From Zelonia costaricensis (taxonomy: Eukaryota; Euglenozoa; Kinetoplastea; Trypanosomatida; Trypanosomatidae), in NCBI GenBank assembly GCA_030849075.1, contig JASAOO010003415.1, positions 1 to 57,473 on the forward strand: DNA of 57,473 nt, read 5' to 3'. The position numbers were made by a program, and so were the translations under genes. Shown piece by piece: positions 10,453-20,597 of the stretch. The stretch's first letter is position 1. Each line of letters starts with the position of its first letter. The notes beneath the pieces were generated by a model that made no database searches, had not been told where the DNA came from, and saw nothing but the letters and a program-made list of their open reading frames with translations.

Positions 10453-11908
10453 TGAGTCGGGATAAGGGTCACACACAGAAGGAGGCAGAGTGTGCAACTC
10501 CACCACACTGACCAACACACGCATCCGCACACAGGAGAAAAAAGGGAGGAGAAAGGCGGAGGTCCACGTAGTAGAGGAAGAGGGGTGGATGACAATGGGA
10601 AGGGTGGGGGAAATATAAAGAAACAGTAGAGGCCAGCAGAGCACCCTGCACAGGTGTTCGAGGTGTGTGTGAGGAAGAGTGCGAGAGACCAGAAGAGGAC
10701 GAGGGCACCGCGAATAGGCGGAAAAGGAGGAGACACACACGACGACACTTTCGCCCCACTGGCACGCGTACACCTACACGGGCACACACAGGAGACGCGC
10801 ACACAAAGAGATCTCATCCCAGTGCCCACTCAGAGATGATACGAGCGCACACACGGTGCTGAAGTGACGGAAACCCAATAGAGCCGGCAAGCAAAGAGCC
10901 AAAGAAGAAGAGCGAAGCCACGAAGGAGGCGGAACAACTATGCGAGAGAAAAAAAAAACAAAAACGTGCCGCCTCGTGCACACACACGCACAGAAACACA
11001 GAAAAGCTGAAAAAAAAGGCTACGCTGTTGCAAGGGAGAGGGGGGGACAGTGAAAAAGAAGGAGGTGGAGAACAAGGAAGAGAGGAGTGCGCACAGGCAC
11101 TCACACACGCGCACAGGTACAGGCACAAGCACATCTACCACAACACGCCGTGGGGACAGTGGATGCATTAAAGCTCATCGTCAAACCCAGAAGCCACAAT
11201 GACAATACACAAAGGGGGTAATCAGTAGCGAATGCAGAAGACAAAGAGAAACACGCCTCAGCAGACACCAGCCAAACAAGCCAACACGCGAAGGATGTGG
11301 GAGCAAGACAGCTTTGCCATCGACGCAGGACTCTCTTTTTCTGAGCCTCAAAGGTGCAACTAAGTGCATAGTTTGTGACGCAGGTGCACAGTCGCCTTTT
11401 TCTTCGGCCTACATCTGATACTCTTGTTTGCGTTTCGAGTTCAAAGAAAAAGAAAAACCGCAACAGGGGCGCCGTGCAGCTGAGCGGAGGTGGAGCTACG
11501 AGCGGTTTGCGTGCCGCCAGTGCCTTGTGGTCTATCATGTCGGGGAACACGGACGGGGAAGGGGGGGGGGAGCGTCAGGAGACGAGAAGAGCTTTCGAGG
11601 AGGCGCTCGAAGGCGGCGGATGTGGCGTATAGCACGCTTCGCCGACACCTCAGCCGTCGATGGCCTTTCTTCGCTACCCCCGTGACAGGACGTGTGGCGG
11701 TTCAGGACGCAGCTCTCAAACCCGCCTTGCGCCGGCCACGCGCCGGCCGCCGTCGCCCCCTCCGCCCACATCCACAAAGCCCAATTTGCCTTCATCACTG
11801 AGAGGTGGAGAACAAGAGAGAAAAAAAGGAGGCGTCGTCTCTGCGAAAACGGGTGGTTGGACCGAGTTGCACGCAGACACTTCATCCTCTTCTGCATTTC
11901 AACGCAGT

Positions 11909-13048
11909 TCACGGTGTTTGCTGGTTGACCTCCACCGATGTGTTGTCGGACTCGCACACGTTTCGGCCCGAGGAGGAGCCGGACTTGGCTCGCGTCTTGA
12001 AGGACACCGTCGTGCCAGACGGCAGCTTCACGACGAGGTTGTCGCCGCGCTGTTCCTTTTGCAGCTGCACCCCGCGCAGCTTGTCCATCTCGCCCTGCAG
12101 CTCGTGCTGGTACTCGCGCAGCGTGAGCTCCTGGTCTTCCTTCGCCTTGGTCACGCGCTCCAGCACGTCGCCAAGGGCGCGCCGCTCCTGCTCCTTGCGT
12201 GCGTCGATTGCCTCCATCTCCTTCTTGAGGTCCGGTGACGTGCCGCGGAAGGCGGCCTCGCCGAGCTGGGCCCGGAAGGACTGGTAGCCCTGGTCGAACA
12301 TCATTGCCCGCACCTTGGACAGCTCCACCTCGAGGTCGGCCGACTTGTTCTGGAACTGGTTGAGGAGGTGCGTGCTGGCCTTGATGATCTTCTCCTGCTG
12401 CATCATGAGCCGCGTCACCTCCTCGCGGTGCTGCTCGTGCGCCTGCTGCCGCTCCACCTCCCTTTCGAGCAGCTTGGTGCGCAGCACGGCCCCGTCCTCC
12501 TCCAGCAGACGGCGCTGCACGTCCGCCTCGGCGATCGTCTCGCGCGCCGCCGCGGCCTCGTCTTTGATGCGGCGGCTCAGCCGCGCCATCTCCTTCTCCT
12601 TGTTGCCCAGCACGCGGTCAGCCTCCTCCTTCACCCGCTTCAGCTCCCGCGCGTGGTCGTCGTGGATCTGCGACACCATGGCGGAACGGCGCTTGCCGTC
12701 CTCCAGCAGACTCTCATAGGCGGCCTTCACCCGCTCGAGGTCGCGCTTGTAGTTCTCGCTTGCGGTGCTCAGCTGGCGCTCGTAGTCGGTCTTGATTTGC
12801 GTGAGGTGCGCGTCGTGGTGCTTCGCGTCCTCCTCGGCGCGGCGGTCGCGGCGGACGTTGTCCTCCCTTGTCTGCTGCTCGAGGCGCTCGAGATCGGTGT
12901 TGAATTCTCGCTTGAGCGCGTTGACGTGCTTCGTGTGCGCCACCTCCAGCTCAATGACGGCGTCCTCAACGGCGCGGATGCTCGGGTGCTCTTGGATGAA
13001 CCGGTCGCACAACGCGCGGAAGGCCTTGCTTTCGATATCCGCCGTCAT
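11909..13048 (-). CDS. coiled-coil protein resembling a kinesin tail without a motor
   Basis: A 379-aa, highly charged protein, coiled coil over about residues 20-335 and ending in a short polar tail. No motor, P-loop or other domain is present. Its last third resembles the end of the neighbouring 1099-aa kinesin: MMQQEKIIKASTHLL...NKSADLEVELSKVRAM...YQSFRAQL here against MVQQEQLIAVSNAVL...NKSSSLEADLHKLRAF...YMNFRQKI there, followed in both by a KKE/KKF-EL/AIDEKE-like segment. I infer common descent from a kinesin tail. The start was chosen at MTADIESKA (13048), because the longer frame upstream translates CA/GT repeats and pyrimidine tracts. Likely cytoskeletal; it might pair with one of the flanking kinesins. 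Function is not known. Confidence 0.82.
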   Translation of the reverse strand: MTADIESKAFRALCDRFIQEHPSIRAVEDAVIELEVAHTKHVNALKREFNTDLERLEQQTREDNVRRDRRAEEDAKHHDAHLTQIKTDYERQLSTASENYKRDLERVKAAYESLLEDGKRRSAMVSQIHDDHARELKRVKEEADRVLGNKEKEMARLSRRIKDEAAAARETIAEADVQRRLLEEDGAVLRTKLLEREVERQQAHEQHREEVTRLMMQQEKIIKASTHLLNQFQNKSADLEVELSKVRAMMFDQGYQSFRAQLGEAAFRGTSPDLKKEMEAIDARKEQERRALGDVLERVTKAKEDQELTLREYQHELQGEMDKLRGVQLQKEQRGDNLVVKLPSGTTVSFKTRAKSGSSSGRNVCESDNTSVEVNQQTP

Positions 13049-15458
13049 AGTTGTGTGCGCGTGCGTGTGCGTGTGTACGCGTGTGTGTAGCGCGGGGGAG
13101 GACAGGAAAAGGAGAAAGGTGAAGGTGAGGCACGAAACACGAACAAGAAAGAAAAAAAGGGATGGGCTCCACGCGAGCTTGCAGTGGCACAAAAGAACAA
13201 AGCAAACCAGGAAGGCCTTGAAAAACCGCGAGAATGAGAGGAGGCTTAAAAAGGAGGATGAAAGTGGAGACTTCTCAATACCTTTTTTTCTTTTTTTAGC
13301 GTGGGGCCAAATTCGTAGTCGTGCGACTTCGTGGGAAAAAAGTGCAAGGTGCGAGTGGAAAATTAAGGGCGTCAGCGTACAAGAACTTGTGTGTGTGGCG
13401 AGTGACTTGCTTTCGTTGTGGGAAGGTCGCGCGCACGTATGCGGCGCAGAAGTGCGCGGTGGTGAGGTTCGCGGGGATGCACAGGGGGGGGGAGAAGAGA
13501 GTGGTGAGAGTGGGATTTGCAAGAGTAGGTTTCACCATGTGACGACGTTGGCGAGAAACCCGATAGAAACAGACGAAGAGCCACCCTATGGATGTCGCCC
13601 TCACACCTCGCCCTCGATAGCGCGCATCACGCTGTGGAGAAACGCAGACGAGAGAGAGACGCACACGAGAAGGGGTCACGAGAGGCTGCGTTCAGGTGCG
13701 TACGTGCGAATTGCACGTTTTCAGGATCGCGCCATCACCTCCCTCTCTCGTGGTCGACGGACCGTGCCGCAGTGGCACCGCGGAGAGGACGCTGCGCGTG
13801 TGCCTCTCGTCGAGTCGCACGCGCGGCGAACGGACCCACCGTGCGCTCGTTTTCTCGTCATGAGCGCACTCCATCGTATTGCCTTTCTTTCGTGTGCGAT
13901 CGGGTCCATGCTGGGTTGCGCCCCCGAGGGACAAACTAGAAGCGGGGGGGAGAGGTTAGCTGTAACGCACGACATGTCGGCGAACACACAAACAGGCACA
14001 CGCGAAGATGGGAGAAGCGGGAAAAGGAGTCCAGCACGCGCGTCATGGACGCGGTTTCCCTGCCTCCTCCTCCTCCTCGAGCCGCCCTCGCAAAGGCGGC
14101 GCGCGACACCACACGCAAACACACATACACACACCTGCGTGCACCGCGCGCATCACGGTACATGGGCTGCTCCACCGAGAAACCTGCATGTTACCGCAGA
14201 CAGATCCCGTGAAACATCGAGGAAGGGAGGCGGGGGGAGGGGGGGACATATACCACTTGAGCCGATGCGCGTAGGGCACGGCACAATGAAGGAGCACTAT
14301 GGTCGAGCCGAGTCGAGCGCGAGGTCGACGTACACGCATCGTGTGACGGCAGGAGGTTCAATAACAAGAGGCGGGTGTGGGGGGGGGGTGGCACATCACG
14401 AAAAGGCTTGAGAGGGGGGAGAGGAAGAGGGGCTGCACGCCGCACGGAAAGAAAGCACGGGAATGATAACACGAGGAGGTCGACCAGCGCGACTGGGGGA
14501 GAGCGGGTGGGGGGAAGAGGCATGGAACACGACGCGAAGCGACAACAACACAAAACACGGAGGCGGACGATAAAAGAGGAGTGGAGGGTCAATGAGGGGT
14601 GGGTGGCATGGCTAACACTGCAAAAAAAAGGGAAAGAAAGAAAGGAGAGGCAAAACACGCAGACACACACACACACACACACAAAATAGCTCTGCAGCAG
14701 CAGCGGCGCCGTCTCTTCGCACGAAGCACACCAACAGCCGATGCGCACACGCTTTTCCTGAGGCGCGACAGGACGGCTCTCAGATGCGCAGATCCACAGT
14801 AGAAGTAGCGTCTATTTCTCCTTTTTCTTAAAGCCAATGGAGCAACAAGAGGCCAATCACGATCACAAGAACTACAACAGCAATGGAACCAACATCGGTG
14901 CACCGATTCACGGCGGAGCGACGCACCGATGGAGAGCGGAGGGGCGACAGAAGGGAGTGCGGGTAGAGAAACACGACGCGTTGATTGGATGTGGGAAGGA
15001 GGAAAGAATGAGCGTAGCACGCGCAAACGACTGGCATTGGAAACAAAAGAGAAAAAGGCACACGGGAAAGAGGTGACGATGTTGAGGCGCAACGACAACA
15101 GTATCAAGTTTGCCCCTCCCTGCTTTCTCTCCGCCCTTGCTCCGCGGTTCCGTTTGCGGACAATGTGTGCACATACGGAGCAGTCTCTAGCTTGCACGAC
15201 TGCGCACAAAATGGAAGGAGGTGCAGGAGGAGAAGGCGCTGAGGCAACCACAAGTCCACAAGTCAAGAGCCGTACAAGAGCGACGGCCGACGACCGCGGT
15301 AGCAGGAGCAGAGCGGGGGGCTGGGTGACAACGCAACGGAACCGCCGCAGTGTCAAGACACGAGCACGCAAACTCGACGGCCGACCAGCTCCACGCACCA
15401 AACACAACAGTCAACGGCGTGCAACCAGCGTGTGGCGTGGAACCGCTACGACACGCAT

Positions 15459-15494
<36 letters not shown>

Positions 15495-15709
15495 GACAAC
15501 AACACAACACCAACCACGCGTCAACGTAGGAGTCATAGGAGCACAAACGGTTCCGAAGGCAAATGGCGGAAGAGTAGAGAAAACACACTCACACACGCAC
15601 ATACACGCGAAGCTCTAAATTCGTTTGCTGAAATAGGAATCGACGCATGCCGGACAATACCCCCCACCCCCGTTCAACTCGACACGAAAACAGCACGGCT
15701 CCGCTGCCT
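13049..15709. other. 2.7-kb gene-free spacer
   Basis: No supported gene. A GT-rich stretch lies directly upstream of the coiled-coil gene's ATG (about 13050-13092), followed by a purine-rich block to about 13163 that is a pyrimidine tract on the coding strand. CA repeats lie at 14663-14683 and 15462-15492. A plus-strand T-tract ending in AG sits at 13281-13299. The rest is mixed purine-rich sequence. Confidence 0.6.
15462..15492. repeat. (CA)15 dinucleotide repeat
   Basis: Perfect 31-bp CA repeat within the presumed 3' UTR of the 1099-aa kinesin. Confidence 0.95.
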
Positions 15710-18700
15710 TTACGGCGACGGCATCTCCTGCGGCCGCGGCGAGGTGGCGTTGCTGTCGTCTCCGCCCTTGGCACGGCCGATGCGGTCCTTCACGTCCTGC
15801 TCAAAACGCTTCAAGCTGCGGTGCTGCTCATCGTAGGCGCGGCGTGCCTTGGACAAGATCTGGCCAATGCGCGCGGCCTGCAGCCGCTCCTTCTCATCGA
15901 GCTCCTGGAACTTCTTGTCGTAGTCGGCCCGCTCCATGAAGGCCATGTCGCGGATCTTCTGGCGGAAGTTCATGTAGTCCTTGTCGTAGACAAAGGCGCG
16001 AAGCTTGTGCAGGTCGGCCTCCAGTGACGACGACTTGTTCTCCCAGTCGGACAAGACGGCGTTGCTCACCGCGATGAGCTGCTCCTGCTGCACCATCAGG
16101 TCGCGGATCTGCCCCTGGTACTCCTTCTCCATCTTGCTCTTCTCATCGTTCAGCTTGTCCATCGCCCGCTTCACGTCCTCGACCTCGTTCCGGACGAGGC
16201 GAATCTGCCGGTCCTTCTCCATGAGGTCCGACTCACGCCGCAGCCGCTCATTCTCCAGCATGTTTTGCAGCCGCGTCGCCTCTGCCTCCTTGGTGCGCTT
16301 CAGGCGGTTCATCTCCTCCGCCAGGCGCCCCTTCTCCCGCTCGTGCAACTCCTGCAGCTGCCGCACGGCGTCACCCGACTTGTGCCGGTCCCCGAGGTCG
16401 CCATCGAGGCGGGCGCGCAGCCGATCCAGCTCCTGCTGGTACTCGGCCCGCATCCGCTCCTGCGCGTCCTGCGTGCGCTGCCGGAACAGCTCCTTCTCCT
16501 CCTCAAGGCGCCGCCGCTCCGCCTCTTGGATTTCGCGGTTGCGCTCCAGTCGGGCCTCGAGCTGCGCGATCGCGTCGCGGTGCCGGTCGAGCAGCTGCTG
16601 TTGCTGCTCCGCGCCCTCGTCTAGTGTGTCCTTGAGCCGCGCACGGAAGCGCTCTGCTTGCGTGGCGAGCTCGTCCTCGTGACGCCGCTTCAGGTCCTCC
16701 AGGTCCGCCTCCCGCTCGCGCGTCATGCGCTCCGTAATCGCCGACGACTCGGTGTTACTCGTCAGCATCATCGTGGTGCAGGCCCGCAGCAGCAGTGTCT
16801 CCTTGTCCTGCACCAGGGCCATAACGGCGTCGATGTCGTTGAAGCGCGCGCAGACGCGGCGGTACAGCACCAGCTCGGACCCCAGAGCGAGCAGCCGGGC
16901 GTCCTGCGAACGGAGCTTCTCCTTCATCGCCTTGAGCCGCTCAGGCTCGATGGAGGCGCGGTGTTCGAGCTCGGCGCGCAGCTCGGCAATAGTGATCTGC
17001 GCGTTTTCCAGTTGCTTGCGGACCTGGTCCACTGCCTTGGCCCGCTTCTCCTCCTCTTTGGCCCGTGTCGCGGGATCGAGGAAGCCCTCGGCAAGCGTCG
17101 GGTCGGCGATGCCGGCGAACTCCAGCTGCGCGCGCAGGCCAGCGATCGTGCGCTCCTGGTCCGCACACTTCTTCTCCAACGCCTTCACCCGCTTCTCCAG
17201 GCCCTGCACGTACTCGTTTGTGTAGTTGCTGCCGCCGGCCTCCTTCAGCCGCAGCTCGAGGTCGGCTATCTGCGCGCGCAGCTCGCGAATGAGCACCACC
17301 TGCGGGTCTTCGTTCTTCTTCACCCAGTTGATGATGTTCTTGGCGCGTGACGCGTACCGAATCGTCTGCCGCATCTCCTCGTAGTTGATCGTGTGCGGCG
17401 AGACGGTGGCAATCATCGAGGTCTGGCTGTTGCCGCCGATCGAGTCGCTCAGCACCCACGTCAGGTTTGAGTCGCGGTAAGGCACCGCGAGACCGCCGCC
17501 TTTGTTCTGCGACAGGTCAGCCAGGCGGTCAATCACGCGGCCCAGTACCGTCAGGGAGAGGTTGATCTTCACGCCGTCGTGGAACTCGTCGCCAGCAGCG
17601 CCAGCGGCGCCGGTGCGCTCCGAGCCGGCAAGGTCGACGAGGTTGAGCTTGCTGCGCATCTGGAAGGCGTTGTCGGCGTCGTCCATCGAGAGCTGCACGA
17701 TGTTGAAGGTCAGGATGGCGTGGCTGCGGCTGCTGCGGTCGTTGAACTTCGTCGCCGCCGTGTGCCGCTCCTGCATACCCTTGCGGATCACCTTGGCGAC
17801 ATCCTCTTCCTTGGAGACCATGTTCCAGGTTAGGCCATCAATGTACGGGCCGGCGTTGGGGGTGTTGCGAATCTTCAAGTCGCCGCTGCGTTGCGGCCGG
17901 ATGAGGTCGAAGACCCTCTCGTTGTAGATCTCGTAGTACGAGACCTCCACGCGGTACGTGAAGTCCGAGTCCTTGGCGCGCTTCGCACGCAGGCCCTTGA
18001 AGAGGTCCGTGCACGAGCGCGGGATGATGCCCTGGAGCTCGTTCGGATCCAGACCCGTCTTGTCCACCACGTCGTCGCCGTCGTCGCTGTCAAACGCGTC
18101 GGAGGCGCCGTCGGCGGGCGAGCTCTCCTCCGGCGACTCCGGCAAGGGCGCCGACATCGACTCTCGCCGGGCGCGGATGTCGCTCTTGCTAGGCGCGTAG
18201 CCGAGCATCGTGAAGGTCTTGCCGCTGCCCGTCTGCCCGTACGCGAACACGCAGCCGTTGTAGCCGTCGAGCGTGTTCTCGACGATGGGCTTGCCCACGT
18301 GCAGGTACACCTGATCCTGCCCCGCGTACGGCGGGTGGCTGACGTTGGCGTCCACGACCACCGGCGCCGAGCCTGCGCCGTCGTAGGCGGGAGTCGGTGG
18401 CGTCACCGGGTCCGTCTCGGCGCCTCCGCCGGGGACGCGAGAGCTGCGGCGCACGGAGCCTTGCGCTCCGTTCACCATCGTCTGCGCACGGGAGCGGCGC
18501 GCCGAGTTCATGCCGCCGATGAGGTAGGTGTCGACCTTGTTCAGCAGGCCGCCCTCGTTCTGCTCGAAGACGGACCAGAAGCAGCGGGTGAAGGGGTGCG
18601 TTGTCAGGGGCCGGAAGCCGCGGGCCGGCTCGAGGATGGTGAGCTGGGACGGGTTCTGTGGATCGATGCGGACGGTGCTGTGCGGACTGACCTTCTGCGC

Positions 18701-19009
18701 AATCTCGCGCTCGCTGAAGGGGCGCACCCGGACGTACACCTTCATGGCGTTCGCCTGCGTCAGCGAGTAAGACGAGGCGGCGGGGAGTTCCGACATGCTC
18801 GCGTTCATCATGTTACGGGGGCGACGCGCACTCGTGATGCTTGAAGCCCGCTCCAGCCCAGAGTTGCTCAGCACGGAGAACGTGGCGGAGGTGCTGCGGG
18901 CCGACCGCGATGCCGGCGCACGACCGCCGCCGCCGCCGGTCGCGCGGGACGACAGGGGGCCGGGCGAGGCGAGCTCGCGCTGCGAGCGGGCGGAGATGGA
19001 GGCGTTCAT
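15710..19009 (-). CDS. kinesin motor protein (kinesin-3-like)
   Basis: A 1099-aa microtubule motor. A Ser/Ala/Arg-rich N-terminal extension of about 87 residues precedes the motor (about 88-555): VYVRVRPFS, P-loop GQTGSGKT near 256, switch I NDRSSRSHA near 420, switch II LVDLAGSE near 457, then YRDSNLTWVL...IGGNSQTS and NEDPQVVLIRELR. About 70-90 extra residues (Ser/Arg/Pro-rich) sit before the conserved GYNGCVFAYGQTGSGKT block. Residues about 570-1080 are charged coiled coil, ending in a short polar tail. The start at 19009 was taken because no stop separates it from the motor; a second Met (MMNASMSEL, about residue 67) is also possible. The motor is closely similar to that of the 2193-aa kinesin, and the tail to the 379-aa protein, so the three genes form a related cluster. 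Confidence 0.94.
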   Translation of the reverse strand: MNASISARSQRELASPGPLSSRATGGGGGRAPASRSARSTSATFSVLSNSGLERASSITSARRPRNMMNASMSELPAASSYSLTQANAMKVYVRVRPFSEREIAQKVSPHSTVRIDPQNPSQLTILEPARGFRPLTTHPFTRCFWSVFEQNEGGLLNKVDTYLIGGMNSARRSRAQTMVNGAQGSVRRSSRVPGGGAETDPVTPPTPAYDGAGSAPVVVDANVSHPPYAGQDQVYLHVGKPIVENTLDGYNGCVFAYGQTGSGKTFTMLGYAPSKSDIRARRESMSAPLPESPEESSPADGASDAFDSDDGDDVVDKTGLDPNELQGIIPRSCTDLFKGLRAKRAKDSDFTYRVEVSYYEIYNERVFDLIRPQRSGDLKIRNTPNAGPYIDGLTWNMVSKEEDVAKVIRKGMQERHTAATKFNDRSSRSHAILTFNIVQLSMDDADNAFQMRSKLNLVDLAGSERTGAAGAAGDEFHDGVKINLSLTVLGRVIDRLADLSQNKGGGLAVPYRDSNLTWVLSDSIGGNSQTSMIATVSPHTINYEEMRQTIRYASRAKNIINWVKKNEDPQVVLIRELRAQIADLELRLKEAGGSNYTNEYVQGLEKRVKALEKKCADQERTIAGLRAQLEFAGIADPTLAEGFLDPATRAKEEEKRAKAVDQVRKQLENAQITIAELRAELEHRASIEPERLKAMKEKLRSQDARLLALGSELVLYRRVCARFNDIDAVMALVQDKETLLLRACTTMMLTSNTESSAITERMTREREADLEDLKRRHEDELATQAERFRARLKDTLDEGAEQQQQLLDRHRDAIAQLEARLERNREIQEAERRRLEEEKELFRQRTQDAQERMRAEYQQELDRLRARLDGDLGDRHKSGDAVRQLQELHEREKGRLAEEMNRLKRTKEAEATRLQNMLENERLRRESDLMEKDRQIRLVRNEVEDVKRAMDKLNDEKSKMEKEYQGQIRDLMVQQEQLIAVSNAVLSDWENKSSSLEADLHKLRAFVYDKDYMNFRQKIRDMAFMERADYDKKFQELDEKERLQAARIGQILSKARRAYDEQHRSLKRFEQDVKDRIGRAKGGDDSNATSPRPQEMPSP

Positions 19010-19374
19010 CTTGCGGGTTGCGAGAGCGTGGCACAGACCGCTGGGCCACTAGCAGGCGGAGGAATCGTGACGGCCTGGCGGTAGGGAGGCGGGCGAGCCG
19101 GAATAAGGGTGGGCAGCGAGTGCGAAACAGGACAGCGGGGTTGCTGCTGCAGCAACGGCAATACGGCAAACAACGAGGAGCGCGGCGCGCGGTGTGAAGA
19201 GAGGCGCACGTCTTGCGACTCGGCACGGCAGTGCGCGTACACGGAGAGACGTCGGTGATGTACGTGGTGGCCCACGGCAGCGAACAGCGTGGACGTCGGG
19301 TGCACGGACACCACGCACGGGGGAGCTGGAGCAAGATGCGCTGGGGGGGGGGGGGGGGGATAGCACCACAAGCC

Positions 19375-19388
19375 NNNNNNNNNNNNNN
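19375..19388. other. assembly gap (14 Ns)
   Basis: A run of unknown bases shortly after a G17 homopolymer. CACAAGC before and GCTTGTG after the gap are complementary, which might reflect a fold-back that stopped sequencing or a chance match. Confidence 0.99.
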
Positions 19389-19722
19389 GCTTGTGCGCCC
19401 CTGGTCGTTCGTGTGGATGAGTGGAGCAGGGCAAAGGGGGGCCGAGGGGGTAGCACACAGTCGCCTTGCTGGTGCACGTTCTCTTGGTTGCTGGGCGTGT
19501 TTCTCGTCTCCTTCACTCCGCGCGTCACACGGCCGCTGGGCCTACCCAGTTGGCAAGATGACGTTTCAAGAATGCCGCGCAGGGAACGATCAGGGCGTGC
19601 GCACACACACCCACATAAAACACAAGAGCCGCTGTGGTGAGCACTGGGCGGTTCCACGAAGCGCGGCGCAGTAGCAAAACAAGAAAAACGCTGCGAAGAG
19701 TGACAAGGGAACAAACAACAAC

Positions 19723-19744
19723 GTGTGTGTGTGTGTGTGTGTGT
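19723..19744. repeat. (GT)11 dinucleotide repeat
   Basis: Perfect 22-bp GT repeat, AC on the transcribed strand, in spacer DNA. Confidence 0.95.
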
Positions 19745-20020
19745 AGGTGGGTGGGTTGGTGTTTGGAATAGGCAAAGGAGCTGAGCCTTCGCGAGAAGGA
19801 GCGGAGGTGGTGGAAGGGGCAGGGGGGGGGGGACTGAGGACCCCGTAGGGAAAGGAAGCTGGGATGGGGAGAGTGGGAGAGGAGGAGAGAGGGGAGGGGG
19901 GGGGTGAGGTAAGAGTGAGAACAGTCGGGAGGAGTGTTTTTTGTCTACTTCTACGTGCTGCTTGTGGTGGTTGCACAAGGGAAGGACAGACGAAGGATGG
20001 CGAACAAAAGAACGCAGTTG

Positions 20021-20066
20021 AGGCGGGGAGGAGGGAGGGAGGCGGGGAGGAGGGAGGGAGGCGGGG
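20021..20066. repeat. 19-bp G-rich tandem repeat, 2.4 copies
   Basis: Two exact copies of a 19-bp unit (AGGCGGGGAGGAGGGAGGG) at 20021-20039 and 20040-20058, plus eight bases of a third. The unit is pyrimidine-rich on the transcribed strand. Confidence 0.95.
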
Positions 20067-20597
20067 TAGCGGATGTGCGAAGTTCATCTTTTCTTGGTAT
20101 GTGTCTGTTGTTGACCACGCCGTGTGGGAAAGCGGGCCACCAATCGTGCAACGAAGTGGTCCCCTTCTCTTGACATTCCTCTCGGTCCTCGTACCAGAGA
20201 GGGTTCAAGACAGGAGTTCGCCGTTCTGTATCTTGTCGCCCGCAGAGAAAATTCGTGGGTGTTGCTCGCCGCTCGTGCAGATTTCTCTGAACCCCTTGCT
20301 TCACATGTTGGCTGCGTCTTCGCTGTTTCGCTTTCCTCTTTTTTTTCCTTTTTAGCCGGCCTGCCGCCTGCGATGGGCTACAGCCGTGCGACGGGGCGCA
20401 CCTGCCGCTTATCTTACACGTAGGAAACAACGAAGGGGAAGGGAAGGCCGGGGGCGGGGGGCGCCAAAGGGGGGAGGGGGAGAGGCGTAAACACGGAACT
20501 GCGCGCGGGAGGTCAAGGGCAGCCGCACTTCTACCGAAACACCAGGCTGCGTGCGTAAGCGAATCTCGTGACGGTTCGGTGCCTCGCTTGTTGCCCT

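Larger units (their letters stand above)
7495..11908. other. 4.4-kb gene-free spacer
   Basis: No supported gene. It should contain the 5' UTR of the large kinesin and the 3' UTR of the 379-aa coiled-coil gene. It holds an (AC)12 repeat at 7537-7560 just upstream of the kinesin start, a G14 run at 7666-7679 (a pyrimidine tract on the coding strand) with a candidate splice acceptor AG at 7654-7655, and a CAG/CTG repeat at about 10432-10452. Many purine-rich stretches also occur. The long minus-strand open frames here are Ser/Pro/Leu/Cys/Val-rich translations of pyrimidine and TG repeats and were not called. Confidence 0.6.
19010..20597. other. 1.6-kb gene-free spacer with an assembly gap
   Basis: No supported gene. 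A G17 run at 19343-19359 is followed by 14 Ns at 19375-19388. A (GT)11 repeat lies at 19723-19744 and a 19-bp tandem repeat at 20021-20066. A plus-strand T-tract ending in AG lies at 20331-20355. This region should carry the 5' UTR of the 1099-aa kinesin and the 3' UTR of UTP11. Confidence 0.6.

Noticed and set aside
11700..11765. GCGCCGGCC direct repeat considered as a regulatory element
   Set aside because: Only a short GC-rich duplication, without further support.
12792..14411. 539-codon plus-strand frame
   Set aside because: Begins antisense to the coiled-coil gene and continues through spacer repeats; no family and opposite to the array direction.
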